64,000 bases of DNA, taken from contig NC_034016.1 of NCBI RefSeq assembly GCF_000346465.2, positions 15,102,786 through 15,166,785 on the forward strand, in the 5' to 3' direction. The position numbers were made by a program, and so were the translations under genes. This DNA comes from Prunus persica (taxonomy: Eukaryota; Streptophyta; Magnoliopsida; Rosales; Rosaceae). The stretch's first letter is position 1. Every line of letters starts with the position of its first letter. Below are positions 10,686 to 21,306 of this stretch, one piece after another. The notes under the pieces are model-generated. The model ran no database searches. It saw only the letters and a program-made list of their open reading frames with translations, and had not been told where the DNA came from.

Positions 10686-13600
10686 ATCTAAAGCCTTTGT
10701 ATGTTAAAGTTGTTTTCTTCCCGTATTGCTAGCTTTAATATATTTTAACTCTTTGACTGAAGCTTTTACATTTGTATTGGATTTTCAAAATGAAAATTAC
10801 GATTTATTTTGGGTAGATGCAGTTTGAAGCTTTCATGTTGTCTATACAATTTCAACTGCTTTAAATATTGTTGGTACATTTATATGTTTATAATTTGTTG
10901 CTAACGTTTAGGAAATTACTGCTAGTGTTTGACAATAAAACCTACATACTAATTTATGTGGTATTATTATTATAGCTCAATGTATTATTATTTTATGTGG
11001 TGTGTCCGTTTTCTACAGCACAATTGTTTTTAAAATACATTTCAGAATCTTAAAAATGTTAATAGCATTCAAAAGCTAATTAATGATCATTGAAATAATG
11101 AATATATATATATTGAACTGACCTACGTTTTTCTAAGTTACTGTTTGTTTTAAATAGCTTGTATTGTTTCATTATGGATTACTTTATTATTATTCATTAA
11201 TTAATTTGCGGTGAAACATCCAATATTGAATGGTTGAAGTGTTTAAAACCGAAACGTTGAAGTGTTTCAAAATCTTTGGTCTATTCTTCCTTTTAATTGA
11301 AATTTCAAAGCAAGTTCATATATATTTTTAGAACAAGTATATATATTTGATTTTATTGTGTTGGGCCTTTTTACATTTGCCTTCATTTATTTTGGTTGCC
11401 ATCAATCTTCCTTTATATAACGGTCCTTTCCTTTATATCTTTTTTGGTTGGACTTCATATTGTTTTATTGTTCTTACTTTTAGAAGTCCTTCATACCAAT
11501 GTGAGAAGTAATTATAATATATTCTTGGCACTAAAGTTTGTTGTTTGAAATTACTGTTTTAACGTTGGATTTGTATGCACTATCTTTATGTGGTTTAATG
11601 AATTATGAATTAATATTGAACAGACATTTTAGTTTTCCTTTTATGAAAACAAATATGATTTGAATATTCAATTGTTGCATCTTCGCAAATCTGTGTAGTA
11701 TACTACTTACTTTGGTTTCAAATTCTTGAAAGAAAAAAGGTGCAAACAGTTCTTTTGTAGTTTAATTTTGAATTCAAAATCTAATATTGCGGTAGTTTTA
11801 AATTTGGCCTCTCTGTGTATTCAATTTTATATTGATTCTTGTTTTAATTTATATCTATTAATTTTTGCGAAAACGTGCATAGAGTTTATATGACATTATT
11901 GCAAGTTTTATTGAGCCTAATTATTCTTTATTTTGATGGCTGTCATTGCTTTGAATTTGGGAGAAAAACCTACAGTTTTTTTTGGGTAGTATAAATGCAT
12001 CACTTTAACACCTTTGATGTTAGCTCCTTTTGATTCCAGAATTAGTTAATTGCTCTTAACTTCTTTTGGAAGCTTTTGCATTTCACATTCAATTACGAGA
12101 TTTTATTTATTCTTTAATTTATGCAGCTTTAGTTTCAAAACTTTAATGTCAATTTCATGACATTTAGAGCTTTTATTTTGGCAGTAAAATTGTTGATATT
12201 GTTAGGTGATTATTGCCTTTAATGTTCTGAACATTTATGTAATTTAATTACATCTTTGTTTTAATGCCTTGGATTCCTTTTAAAGTTGCCAACGCCTATA
12301 TATTTCGATTGTGCAATCCTTCATATTAGTTTCTTGAGTTAATCTAATGTTCTTTTGATTATAAAGTCTTGACAGCTGCCACACTGAGTTAATTGCCATG
12401 AAATGTACATTGTGGAATCCTCCTGAGAAAACTGAAATGAAATAATAAATTATATCACTGTAAGTGGCATTAATTTTGAGTTTTGGTGTAAGGCCTTCAA
12501 ACCTTAAATTTTTGAGGCATTTTTTTTCTTTTGAGGCTTTCGATGGTTTTGTTATATTTACAATGACTATCAAGATCATTGTGAGTACATATCTTATGAA
12601 TTTAAAATTAAATAAATTTTGGTACCGTCTTCATATATTTTGAGAATTTCCTAATTTGTGGGGGTTGAGTTTTTCCTTAACTATGTGGGTATTTGTTGGA
12701 ATTTTTGTGGGTAGTTCAACATACAAAATTAATATCAATACTTATTTTTTAAAATTTAATATTCCAGTTTTTGAGTGATTTGATTACCTCTTTAAAACTG
12801 AAGTTATTTTGTACATTTATTATATAAGTTTTCATATCTCCTTTATTCAGATTTATTCTATTTTAATTAACGCTCCATGCTTATGTTATTTGCGTTTTGA
12901 TAAGTATTAATATATTTTTTTTAAAAACGTGTGGACCAATTTGTGGAAGTTGAATTTTCTTAAATGGAAAATTTAATGCTGTAATTTATTTGTTAACATT
13001 ATGCAGTTTTGCTTTTATGTTGAAAATATTAGATTCATTTATGTAAGCTTTCCTTCTCTCTTTCCCATATTTTGTGTGTTTTCAATTTCTTTATGTTCTA
13101 ATGGGAAAGATTCATTATATTCATTTAGTGACATAATAATTTTTATATTTCCTTGGCAAACATGTTGTGTCCATGTGAAATTTATTTTCATTACAAAATT
13201 TTATTATGAGACTAACTTGTCTTCAATTTTGATATGAAAATGTGTGCAACTAATGATTACCTTGGTATATAATTTTGGTAGAGACTTCTTATTGTCTTAT
13301 AGATTCCTATTGAGAATCAAGAAGGTACAATTTCAACTTGCGTATGTGATCATAATTTCAGCCACTTGGAGTGCACAAAAGGGAGTAAGAGTATCCTCTA
13401 ATACTTGGTATTTATAATTAAATTTATTTAATGAATTAAGCGTTGCATAGTTTGTTCATAGCTTCATCAGGTGCACTCAAAGTTTCAAAGACTATTGCAG
13501 GCTCATATTTGAGTACCAATATTTGAGAGGTATCGGATTATATGAATTTATATGCAGTGGGATTTCCATTATACTTTAATGTATACCAATGCATATGTAC

Positions 13601-14412
13601 TTTCCAATTATACTGAGGTGAAATCCACTAATCATTTGTGTGCAAGATTGTGTAGGAAATATTTTAATAACATGCAGGTTTAAAGCGCGCTAAAATGGAG
13701 AACAAATACATGACATACATTATATATGCCTTGTGAAGGCTAGTTTTGATATGCATGCCTCGTGGAGGAGGCTATTAATGCAAAATGTCGAGGGAGATGT
13801 GCTTAAGCCCATAAGGGAGTCACCTAGGGAGGTAACCCAACTTCTGTGATTGGAGATCCCATGAAGGAAGTTCAATGTGGTAGAAACAATCCATATTGCG
13901 TGACTCATATAGCACTCATAAAACTATGGAGATATCCTTGAGATATTCTTCTGCTCATCCCTAAGGCAAAAGTGCTATTTTATGTGACGTTAGGAAGGGA
14001 TTTATCCCTGAATGAGTTTCGAGGCGGGCAAACTCCCGCAGGGTGCAGGTCACATGTACTCTTGGAGAACTCACCTAAGTGGGAGACGTCGTGAGGCCGC
14101 GACTATGAGAATTGGGCTATTCTCTAGTAACTCTCATGAGAATCAAGATTAGCGCATGGCCATAAATAGCGCTACCCCGCATCCAAGTCTCAACTAATAC
14201 TATGTGTGGGATATGTTGAAGTTTGGTCAAAGGTGCCGAGTTCAATACTGTGTACACTCAGGTTCCTCAAATGGAGACTATCATCACTAAGTGAAGGTTC
14301 AAGCCCGGAAGGCACCTACACCTATTACATAATATTATATTGCCCATATATGTATTATATATTTTTCACTGGTTTTCTGTCACGGTAAAATTTTGAAAAC
14401 CTTGTGGGGGAT

Positions 14413-15077
14413 TGTTGGAATTTTAAAAGGTTTTAAAAATTTAACCGTTTTATTTATTTAATTATTTTGGCGGTTTTATTTTATTTATTATGAGGGTTAT
14501 AAATATTTAATATTCAGATTTTATTTCTGGTTGGTAAAGGCTTTAATTTTTTGGTTGGTGAACTTTTATGGTTGGTGAAGGGTACATGTTTTTGGATGCC
14601 TATAAAAGGCCACTCCTCCTTCACATTTGAGACACACAATAACACACAATACATTATCAGAATATCACATACACATTCTAATTATCTCCTTGTCTACTTT
14701 TACATATATTCTCTACTTTATATTATTATTATTTTGGGCAATGGTTATGTGACTTGGATACCTATATCTGTCTGTGAACGTGCTCATAGCGGATCTTGAG
14801 TTTGTGTACAAGGGGTCGTATCTTGGAGTCTTGTAGACCGTCAGTACCTGCACGTAGGGAGGCTACAAAGGCTTTAGGACAGCGTCTTTGACGTGCTTCA
14901 CCGTACCAAACTCATCTTCTTACGTATTATTTATTTTCCTTTTACTTACCTATTATTTTGTTTTCTTCAATTTTATTATACCTTCAAAAGTTTCCAATTT
15001 GTTTATAAGTTATTTATAATATAAATATTTTGTATTTGGCTTTACGGAAAGAGGAAAACTATTATTTTTTTATAACA
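14413..15077 (+). repeat. Right LTR
   Basis: 665 bp, matching the left LTR except for one fewer 10-bp AATAACACAC unit. It is preceded by a purine tract and followed at once by the GTTTG target duplicate. Confidence 0.9.
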
Positions 15078-15337
15078 GTTTGGTGGTGCTTGTGCTTTTC
15101 TATGGTTTTTGTTGTTATGTTTAATTTTGTTAGTTTTTATCAAATTTTAATTTTGTTTATTTGTTTATATAATTATCTGGGGTAGTCTATTGCTCATGTT
15201 CATATGATATTGCAGATTAGATTTGTGCTTCCTTGCTAAGTTGCTTGTATTGTTGTATTTGTACCATTCTATTGGGTGAGTTTTTCGTAATAAAATTTCA
15301 TCCTTCGACTTAAAAAAAGAAGAAGCTCTTTACAAGT

Positions 15338-16537
15338 TTGATTCTTGTGCTCCCCATTTCCTAAACAGTAATAATTACTCAGAGAGTAATGAGGCATCCC
15401 TCTTGAATCTTGATAATGGCGTGACCTCTATTGAACACCCATTTATGGCATTAGATTTACTCAGGGCATTATTATTAAGCAAAGGGCACATCTCCCCTTT
15501 AAGTATCTTTTTGAAACTTCTCATTTTACTATAATCAGTCCTCTTATTTTGTAGCGGGCAACATTCTCTTACCAGACTTATGTTGCTAGAAAAATGTCTA
15601 TCTTTTCAAGATGTGAATTTAAACAACACGTAACAAGAATATATAGCTAATTAAAGGTTCATATGTACAATATGATAATGAATATTTCTCATCATCTAAT
15701 TAGGTTTACACTGTCCAACAAAAGACCAAATTGTGTGTTCTCTTCCCTTGATGATGATGTATTGTCTTCCTAATTTGATGGAATGAATTATTTGGGTATT
15801 AAAGCAACCCTTAAATACTTACCAATTAACGGAGATTAAAACACCCTTAAGTTTCCTAGCTCTCTTGTATAGAGTATGTCCTGCACATATCTTACATAAT
15901 GATTTTAGGAAGATTTTGGAAAAGGCCAAAGGAGAGATAAACTTTTTAAAAGAAGCCAAAATAGAGTCAAGCAATGCTCTTTTGAGAAATCCGCCTTGCG
16001 TGATAGAGTAGAAATAAGAGTTGGTGTGTGTAATATTTTCGTACTATCTAATAGAAAAGGAAACCTCTAAGAAAACCCATGAAATCTATCTCATCTTAAG
16101 ACCGCTTACAAAAGAAAGAGAAGTAAAAGACGGGAAAGGCAAGGAATCTGAGCCGTCCATATAATGCACGCATTTTTCAGATGTCAATCTGAGCAAAAAA
16201 ATCTTGTCCAAAATGTCGGTTTTAAAATACGCGTGAAAATCTATCAAAAATCAGCAACAAGAAACCTTTATAACCCCAAAAAAGGCAAAAGCTGTGAAGC
16301 CTCTCTGTATAATCTGGTATTCTTTCGACTTTCAGTGGCAGTAAAACCCCCCCCAAAATCACAATCCACACTCCTTCTCTGGGCTTCATCTTCAAAAGCC
16401 CAAATCTACAGTTTTATTGTTGTTGCTGAAAATCAAAAAGTAGGTATGAGTTTTAGTCAGTCCCTACTCTTAATCAAAGTGTTGTATAAATTCTGAGTCT
16501 CTCACCGCTTTCCTTAGGAAAAAGAAAGGAAAAAAAC
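15338..16537. other. Spacer upstream of the NYN/LOTUS gene
   Basis: AT-rich sequence without a credible coding frame. The segment after about 16300 lies just upstream of a possible TATA element (TATAAAAT, 16538-16545) and probably includes the promoter of the following gene; a 110-codon frame at 16164-16496 has no recognisable domain and is more likely chance. Confidence 0.35.
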
Positions 16538-18567
16538 TATAAAATCTCAGTTTCTCTGATAAATCCCCAAGACAAATACCCATTATCCAGAAGCCTTCCT
16601 TCTTCACAAGTTTCCGATATATCTAATCAATTTCTGTTTTTGTGGTTCGAATTTTTGTGGGTTTTTGTCCGATTTCAGATTTCTCTCTGATAATTATCCA
16701 GTCGCTTTGGTCTTTGGGATCTAAGTTTTTGGGCTTTTGGGGAAGCAATCGTACTTTGAAGAGCAGCGGCAACCAAAATATGAGGTACCCTTTTGTCTCG
16801 AATTTTGTTGTTTAAATTTTGATTTAGAATTCTATCTATGGTGTTAAATTTCCTATGATGATTTTTATCTGATTATGGAATATAGATTGATTTAGGGATT
16901 ATCTGCCACTTTTGGATTTGGATAATAAGTTGGGCACACAACACATGATTAGAAAAATTTTACGGTTCTGTGAATTCTGCAAGATTCTCAGTTAGTAAAC
17001 AGAGTCCTTATGTAGGCTGGAACTTGGTTGAAGTTGATGGATTGCAATTTAGAATTCAATCTGAAAGTCTGCTTATTTGTTGTACTGTTGCACAAGCTAT
17101 GATTAATAGGACAGCTTCAAAGTATGGTGTATACATCTGGTATTAAAAGTTACCGATCTCAATGCTTACAAGCACATTGCACTGAAAATAATAATTTAAA
17201 CTTCAATCAAATACCAGTATTAGTTTTAGTCTTTATGCAGAGCTTATGTAACATGAAACAATGATATTTACCATTATTAAAAAGAAACCAAAGGAAAGTC
17301 TAGAAAGAATAAGGAAGCTTAAGCAAATCTAACAATTGAAGGTTTCATTACCTTTGAGCTTAGAGTTGCGCAGTGGATCAAGCTTGAATTGAAATCGACA
17401 ATAGAGACTTAGAGACTGAAAATAATCTGATTAAGGGCTAAAGACAGAGTGAGTTTTAACATAGATTCTGATTGTCAGAGAGTTTAGAGACAGAGAGAAG
17501 GTGATGGGTGAGAGGGAGGGGGATGAGGTGGTTGATGGCTAGTTTTCATTAACTGTCTTCTGTTTATTTTATTTCTTCCTCACTCAAATTAAGATTTCAA
17601 TGTTAAGTCCACTATTGGATAACTGATTAATTATTATATTCTACTAAGAAGAAAGAGTAACAAAACAAGAAAATGACAGCACTATAAGAATAGTTTCTTG
17701 GCAACATCGTACACTGCATTCACTTTAAGTTGTCTATTCACTTTTAACGGTCTAAACCTTTAAAGTGCAAGCCTAAAGCCTACTTGGTTTTCGAATTCCA
17801 GTTCAACAAACCAGTTTGGTTTAATTTGAAACAGACCTTATGCTGCGGCATTTAGATTATAACCAACGTTTGACAAGTAGTGACTATGTATAGTTTTATG
17901 CCAATTGCAACTTTGAATATTATAAAGTTCCAGCTAAGCAAACCAATTGGGTATAACTTCAATCCTAACTTTTCAAAAATAGTAGAAGAGTTATTGATGC
18001 AGGAGCATCCACATTGCTGTTCAAGAGTTCTTGGGCCTGTTAGTCAACTGGGCTAGGGTTCTAGTTATTTTAAATTATTAGGTTTTTTTCTTTCCTATTC
18101 TTACTAGGAGTTGGTTTCATTTCCTGTTTTGCTTTTAATTTCCTTTGTCAATTAGGTTTTCTTAATAAACCAGAAATAGGAATGCTAGGCTGCTTTACTC
18201 TAGTATAAATAGGCTATTGAGAGACTCTTGTATTCATTTTTTTAAAACTTTTACGAATATAATTCAAGACTTTAGTATATAGAGTTTCTATTGGGTTTTT
18301 TGCCCTAGATAGAACTCAATTATCGTTGTTCCAACTTCAATTCTATTGCTTTATCCTTCTATTCTCTGTATTTTGGGATTGTTTCGCTGGACAGCAGCTT
18401 ATAGTCGCTGCCCTGCATCAGTTATGCTCAAGTATTACGATTTTGTATACTCTGGGATGCAGTTTTTTGCTTTTGGTTCATTTTGTTGTTTATAATTCTT
18501 TCGAGGACCATTCTAATTCTGTTTTCTTTTATTTGTCTAAGCAGGACCATTTGAGTTTTGAACTGTG
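16538..18567 (+). promoter_or_regulatory. Probable promoter end, 5'-UTR exon and long 5'-UTR intron of the NYN/LOTUS gene
   Basis: A TATA-like TATAAAAT is at 16538-16545. A leader exon may run from about 16570 to 16784, where TGAG/GTACCC gives a donor; a matching acceptor CTAAGCAG ends at 18544, 23 bases before the ATG. The intron would be about 1.76 kb. Joining those sites makes a four-codon upstream frame (ATG at 16780, then TGA) before the main start. The second half of the intron (about 18000-18400) looks retroelement-like, with a TATAAATAGG box and a TTGTATTC tail. The transcript structure is inferred and needs cDNA. Confidence 0.35.
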
Positions 18568-20163
18568 ATGGCTTGCCCAAATACATCTACATCAATAGTG
18601 CGTTCAGAACCGTTAGAGCAAAGAGGAGCACATATATCAGATTCAAATACAAACATGCTTCAAGCTCCAACAAACCAGCCCAGCCGAAGCTTCTCTGATG
18701 GTCCTGTGGCTATCCTTTGGGATATTGAGAACTGCCCTGTTCCTAGTGATGTCCGTCCTGAAGATGTAGCTGGTAATATCAGAATGGCTTTGCAGGTGCA
18801 TCCTGTAATTAAAGGAGCGGTTATGACGTTTTCTGCTTATGGGGACTTTAATGCCTTCCCCAGGCGACTTCGCGAGGGATGCCAGAGAACTGGTGTTAAA
18901 CTAATTGATGTTCCAAATGGAAGAAAGGATGCTGCTGACAAGGCTATCTTGGTTGATATGTTCCTGTTTGCCCTTGACAATCCTCCACCTTCTTCCATCA
19001 TGCTGATCTCTGGGGATGTTGATTTTGCTCCAGCGCTTCATATACTTGGGCAACGTGGATATATTGTGATCCTGGTAATCCCTTCTGGAGTTGGTGTTTC
19101 ATCTGCTCTCAGCAATGCTGGTAAGTTTGTGTGGGACTGGCCTAGTGTGGCTCGTGGAGAAGGCTTTGTCCCTGCTACTAAGGTTTTAATGCATCCTCGC
19201 GGGGGTCACTCTGATATTTCTGGGTATTTCATGGGTTGCCACATCAATGATAATGTAGATATCCAAAATGAAGAAGAAGCTATCTTATATAGGGGAGTAT
19301 CACAAAGCTATTACAACTCAAGAGATTTTTCAATAGTCTCACAATCAGTATCTGAATTCAACAGTAGTTCCTTAATGATGCCTTGCTGTCCTACTGCTTC
19401 AAGGTCACACAGTCTCCCGTCTGGTCTCAATGAAGTTTCTGCTGGACCTCTAATTTCTGGCGATCAAAATGAATCTACTTGGTGGGTTCAGCCAGGGGAC
19501 CTAAATGGTCTGAAGGGACAGCTTGTAAAATTGCTTGAACTTTCAGGAGGTTGCTTGCCTCTTATCAGAGTTCCTTCTGAGTATCAGAAAGTTTTCGGAA
19601 GGCCTCTTTATGTATCAGAGTATGGTGCGTTCAAGCTTGTAAATCTGTTCAAGAAGCTGGGTGACACAATGTCTGTGGAGGGAAAAGGGAACAAGAGATT
19701 TGTCTACCTCCGAAACTGGAAAACAGGCCCAAGTGCACCACCTTTGGTTTTGTCAAAGAAGGATAATAAGAAAGGGAAGGGGACTCAAGAAGATTGCATG
19801 GATATTACTACTGGCAATGGTTCATCAGATGAGTTCTCAGAGGAGGAAAGAGTTGTTGTAGAAGAACATGATGAGAAGAGCCAACGGAAGACCAATGTGG
19901 GAACAGGAGATAAATGTGAAATTGATGACCGCAGTATTGAGAATTTCAAATATGAGTTGCAAGAGATTCTTGTCAGCTACTCTTGTCGGATTTTCTTGGG
20001 CTGCTTTGAGGCGATCTACCAGCAAAGGTACAAAAAACCTCTGGATTATCGGAAGTTCAGCGTTAATCAGCTAGAGGAACTGTTTGAGAAGGTGACAGAT
20101 GTGGTGGTGTTGCTTGAAGAGCCAGTTAGCAAGAGGAAGTTCCTGGCTGCAAGTGGTGGCTAA
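18568..20163 (+). CDS. NYN-domain ribonuclease-like protein with two LOTUS/OST-HTH domains
   Basis: Single uninterrupted frame of 531 residues. Residues 47 to about 190 form a NYN (PIN-like) domain of the MARF1/limkain-b1 type: AILWDIENCPVP gives the first acidic centre (Asp52), KDAADKAILVDM the second (Asp124), and LISGDVDFAPAL the third (Asp150, Asp152). All expected metal-binding acids are present, so RNA cleavage is plausible. Residues about 311-386 (DLNGLKGQLVKLLELSGG to KRFVYLRNW) fit an OST-HTH/LOTUS RNA-binding domain, and about 459-526 a second, weaker one. A charged low-complexity linker lies between them. Related plant proteins are usually annotated as putative endonuclease or glycosyl hydrolase (At2g15560 and relatives). 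The start is the ATG at 18568; the preceding GTG is not needed. A possible AATAAA signal is at 20478-20483. Function in this plant is not shown. Confidence 0.88.
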   Translation: MACPNTSTSIVRSEPLEQRGAHISDSNTNMLQAPTNQPSRSFSDGPVAILWDIENCPVPSDVRPEDVAGNIRMALQVHPVIKGAVMTFSAYGDFNAFPRRLREGCQRTGVKLIDVPNGRKDAADKAILVDMFLFALDNPPPSSIMLISGDVDFAPALHILGQRGYIVILVIPSGVGVSSALSNAGKFVWDWPSVARGEGFVPATKVLMHPRGGHSDISGYFMGCHINDNVDIQNEEEAILYRGVSQSYYNSRDFSIVSQSVSEFNSSSLMMPCCPTASRSHSLPSGLNEVSAGPLISGDQNESTWWVQPGDLNGLKGQLVKLLELSGGCLPLIRVPSEYQKVFGRPLYVSEYGAFKLVNLFKKLGDTMSVEGKGNKRFVYLRNWKTGPSAPPLVLSKKDNKKGKGTQEDCMDITTGNGSSDEFSEEERVVVEEHDEKSQRKTNVGTGDKCEIDDRSIENFKYELQEILVSYSCRIFLGCFEAIYQQRYKKPLDYRKFSVNQLEELFEKVTDVVVLLEEPVSKRKFLAASGG

Positions 20164-21306
20164 AAAACAAAAGTGGTTTGGCAGCTGGTTCTAGTAGTTT
20201 TCTGATGCTTTCAACTCTCATGTGCTGACCATAGGGTTTTTAGGTATGCATGCCCTAGCCCAGCATCTCTCCCACTCCTTTTTGAATATTTTCTTTTTTA
20301 ACAATATGAAAAAAGGGAAAAAATAGACAGATGATGCTTGGGGACCACCTTTTTTTATCTGTTAAATGTGTCCTGCATGGATTTGAAATTTTCATGCCCG
20401 GTCATTTGTAACTGATCGACTGCTAATGGGAGATCTTCATGTAAATTTACTTGTATTTCGCTTTTGTGCTTGATTATAATAAAAATGGAATTAGATTTAC
20501 CTATATATAGTGATAGTGTTCAAGATAGTATCTTCAACAATCAACAAATGTTCTATCAACTAATTATTTGCTAGAAGTGCTTTGGTTGTGAACCCTCCTA
20601 CTTTCATCAGATTGTGTTCGAGATATATAGAGGGAGATTTGAAGTAATAAGATCATTTCCTATTAATTAATTTCTGTGACATAGTTACTACATAACTCCA
20701 ATGGTATACATAAATATAAAAAATTGCTAGGTTAATTAAAAAGAAAACATAGAGGAAATGAAACAGAGTCTAGGGCCAACCCAAGTAATCCCTCTTTCTA
20801 ACTTTGGCCCCAAAAAAAAAAGAAAAAAAAAAAACCAAGTATAGACATAATTTAAAAGGAGAAAGCGATAAATTGGATTCGTAAACCAAAGTGATGGGTA
20901 AAGGAAAGCAGCAAAACTATAAAGCTGTAAAGAAGTTGATCAAAGGAACCCAGATAGGTGAACTGGTGAAGCAAAGCTACCAATTACCTTTATTGTGTTT
21001 CATGAACTGGTCAGCAATGCGATACTTTGCAAAGTGGCTTGAAGGATTGTCGAATGGATGATGTACTTGAAATGTGGGAAATGTAGTTCAGAAAGAAAGA
21101 AATAGAATGTATTCTTGAACCAAAGGTTACGTTAGTTAGAGGGAATCAAGTAACCCAGATAGGTGTACCGGTGAAGCAAACAAAGGAATTCATCAACCAT
21201 GCATGCATAGAAAAGGTAACGAAGCTTCATATGAATTAAAACCTCTAAAACAATTCCATTCTAATAACCATAACAATTTTATTGTTGGAAACAAGAGAGA
21301 GAGAAG
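20164..21306. other. 3' flank of the NYN gene and leader of the first CNL gene
   Basis: A 3' untranslated region with AATAAA at 20478-20483, then AT-rich spacer with poly-A runs at about 20812-20835. A short phrase containing AACCCAGATAGGTG is present twice, near 20948 and 21151, each followed by a GGTGAAGCAAA-like stretch; a diverged copy precedes the third CNL gene near 29855. No extra gene is seen. Confidence 0.4.

Larger units (their letters stand above)
10011..15077 (+). mobile_element. Complete non-autonomous LTR retrotransposon, young
   Basis: Two direct LTRs, 10011-10685 and 14413-15077, start with TGTTGG and end with TAACA (TG..CA termini), and a perfect 5-bp target duplication GTTTG flanks the element at 10006-10010 and 15078-15082. 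By eye the LTRs are identical except that the left has one extra 10-bp AATAACACAC unit. The purine run GTGGGGGAT before the right LTR is a polypurine tract. The internal 3.7 kb (10686-14412) has no gag or pol frame and is very AT-rich up to about 13.68 kb, then less so. I saw no canonical tRNA primer-binding site after the left LTR. It must have moved with proteins supplied by another element. Copia or Gypsy affiliation cannot be decided here. Confidence 0.9.
9551..15325 (+). mobile_element. Poly(A)-type retroposon (5'-truncated LINE or LINE-derived) split by an LTR retrotransposon
   Basis: The 12-base sequence CTCTTTACAAGT stands immediately left (9539-9550) and right (15326-15337) of this interval, and the right copy is preceded by a short A-rich tail after a 3'-UTR-like stretch (TAATAAAATTTCATCC). 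This is the signature of target-primed insertion of a LINE-type retroposon. Without the LTR element at 10011-15077 and its duplicated 5-bp target, the host element is only about 0.7 kb (9551-10010 and 15083-15325), so it is 5'-truncated or non-autonomous. No reverse-transcriptase or RNase H frame was found in it. That it is LINE-derived is inferred from the tail and duplication. Confidence 0.6.

Noticed and set aside
12280..12579. 99-codon minus-strand frame in the LTR-element interior
   Set aside because: No gag, pol or other domain; AT-rich composition like its non-coding surroundings.
14551..14799. 82-codon frame, repeated in part at 10225-10407
   Set aside because: It lies wholly in the LTR and is identical in both LTRs because of recent duplication, not coding conservation.
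20948..21190. Repeated AACCCAGATAGGTG phrases as a regulatory operator
   Set aside because: The two copies are part of a longer diverged duplication upstream of the CNL genes; nothing specifically regulatory can be shown.
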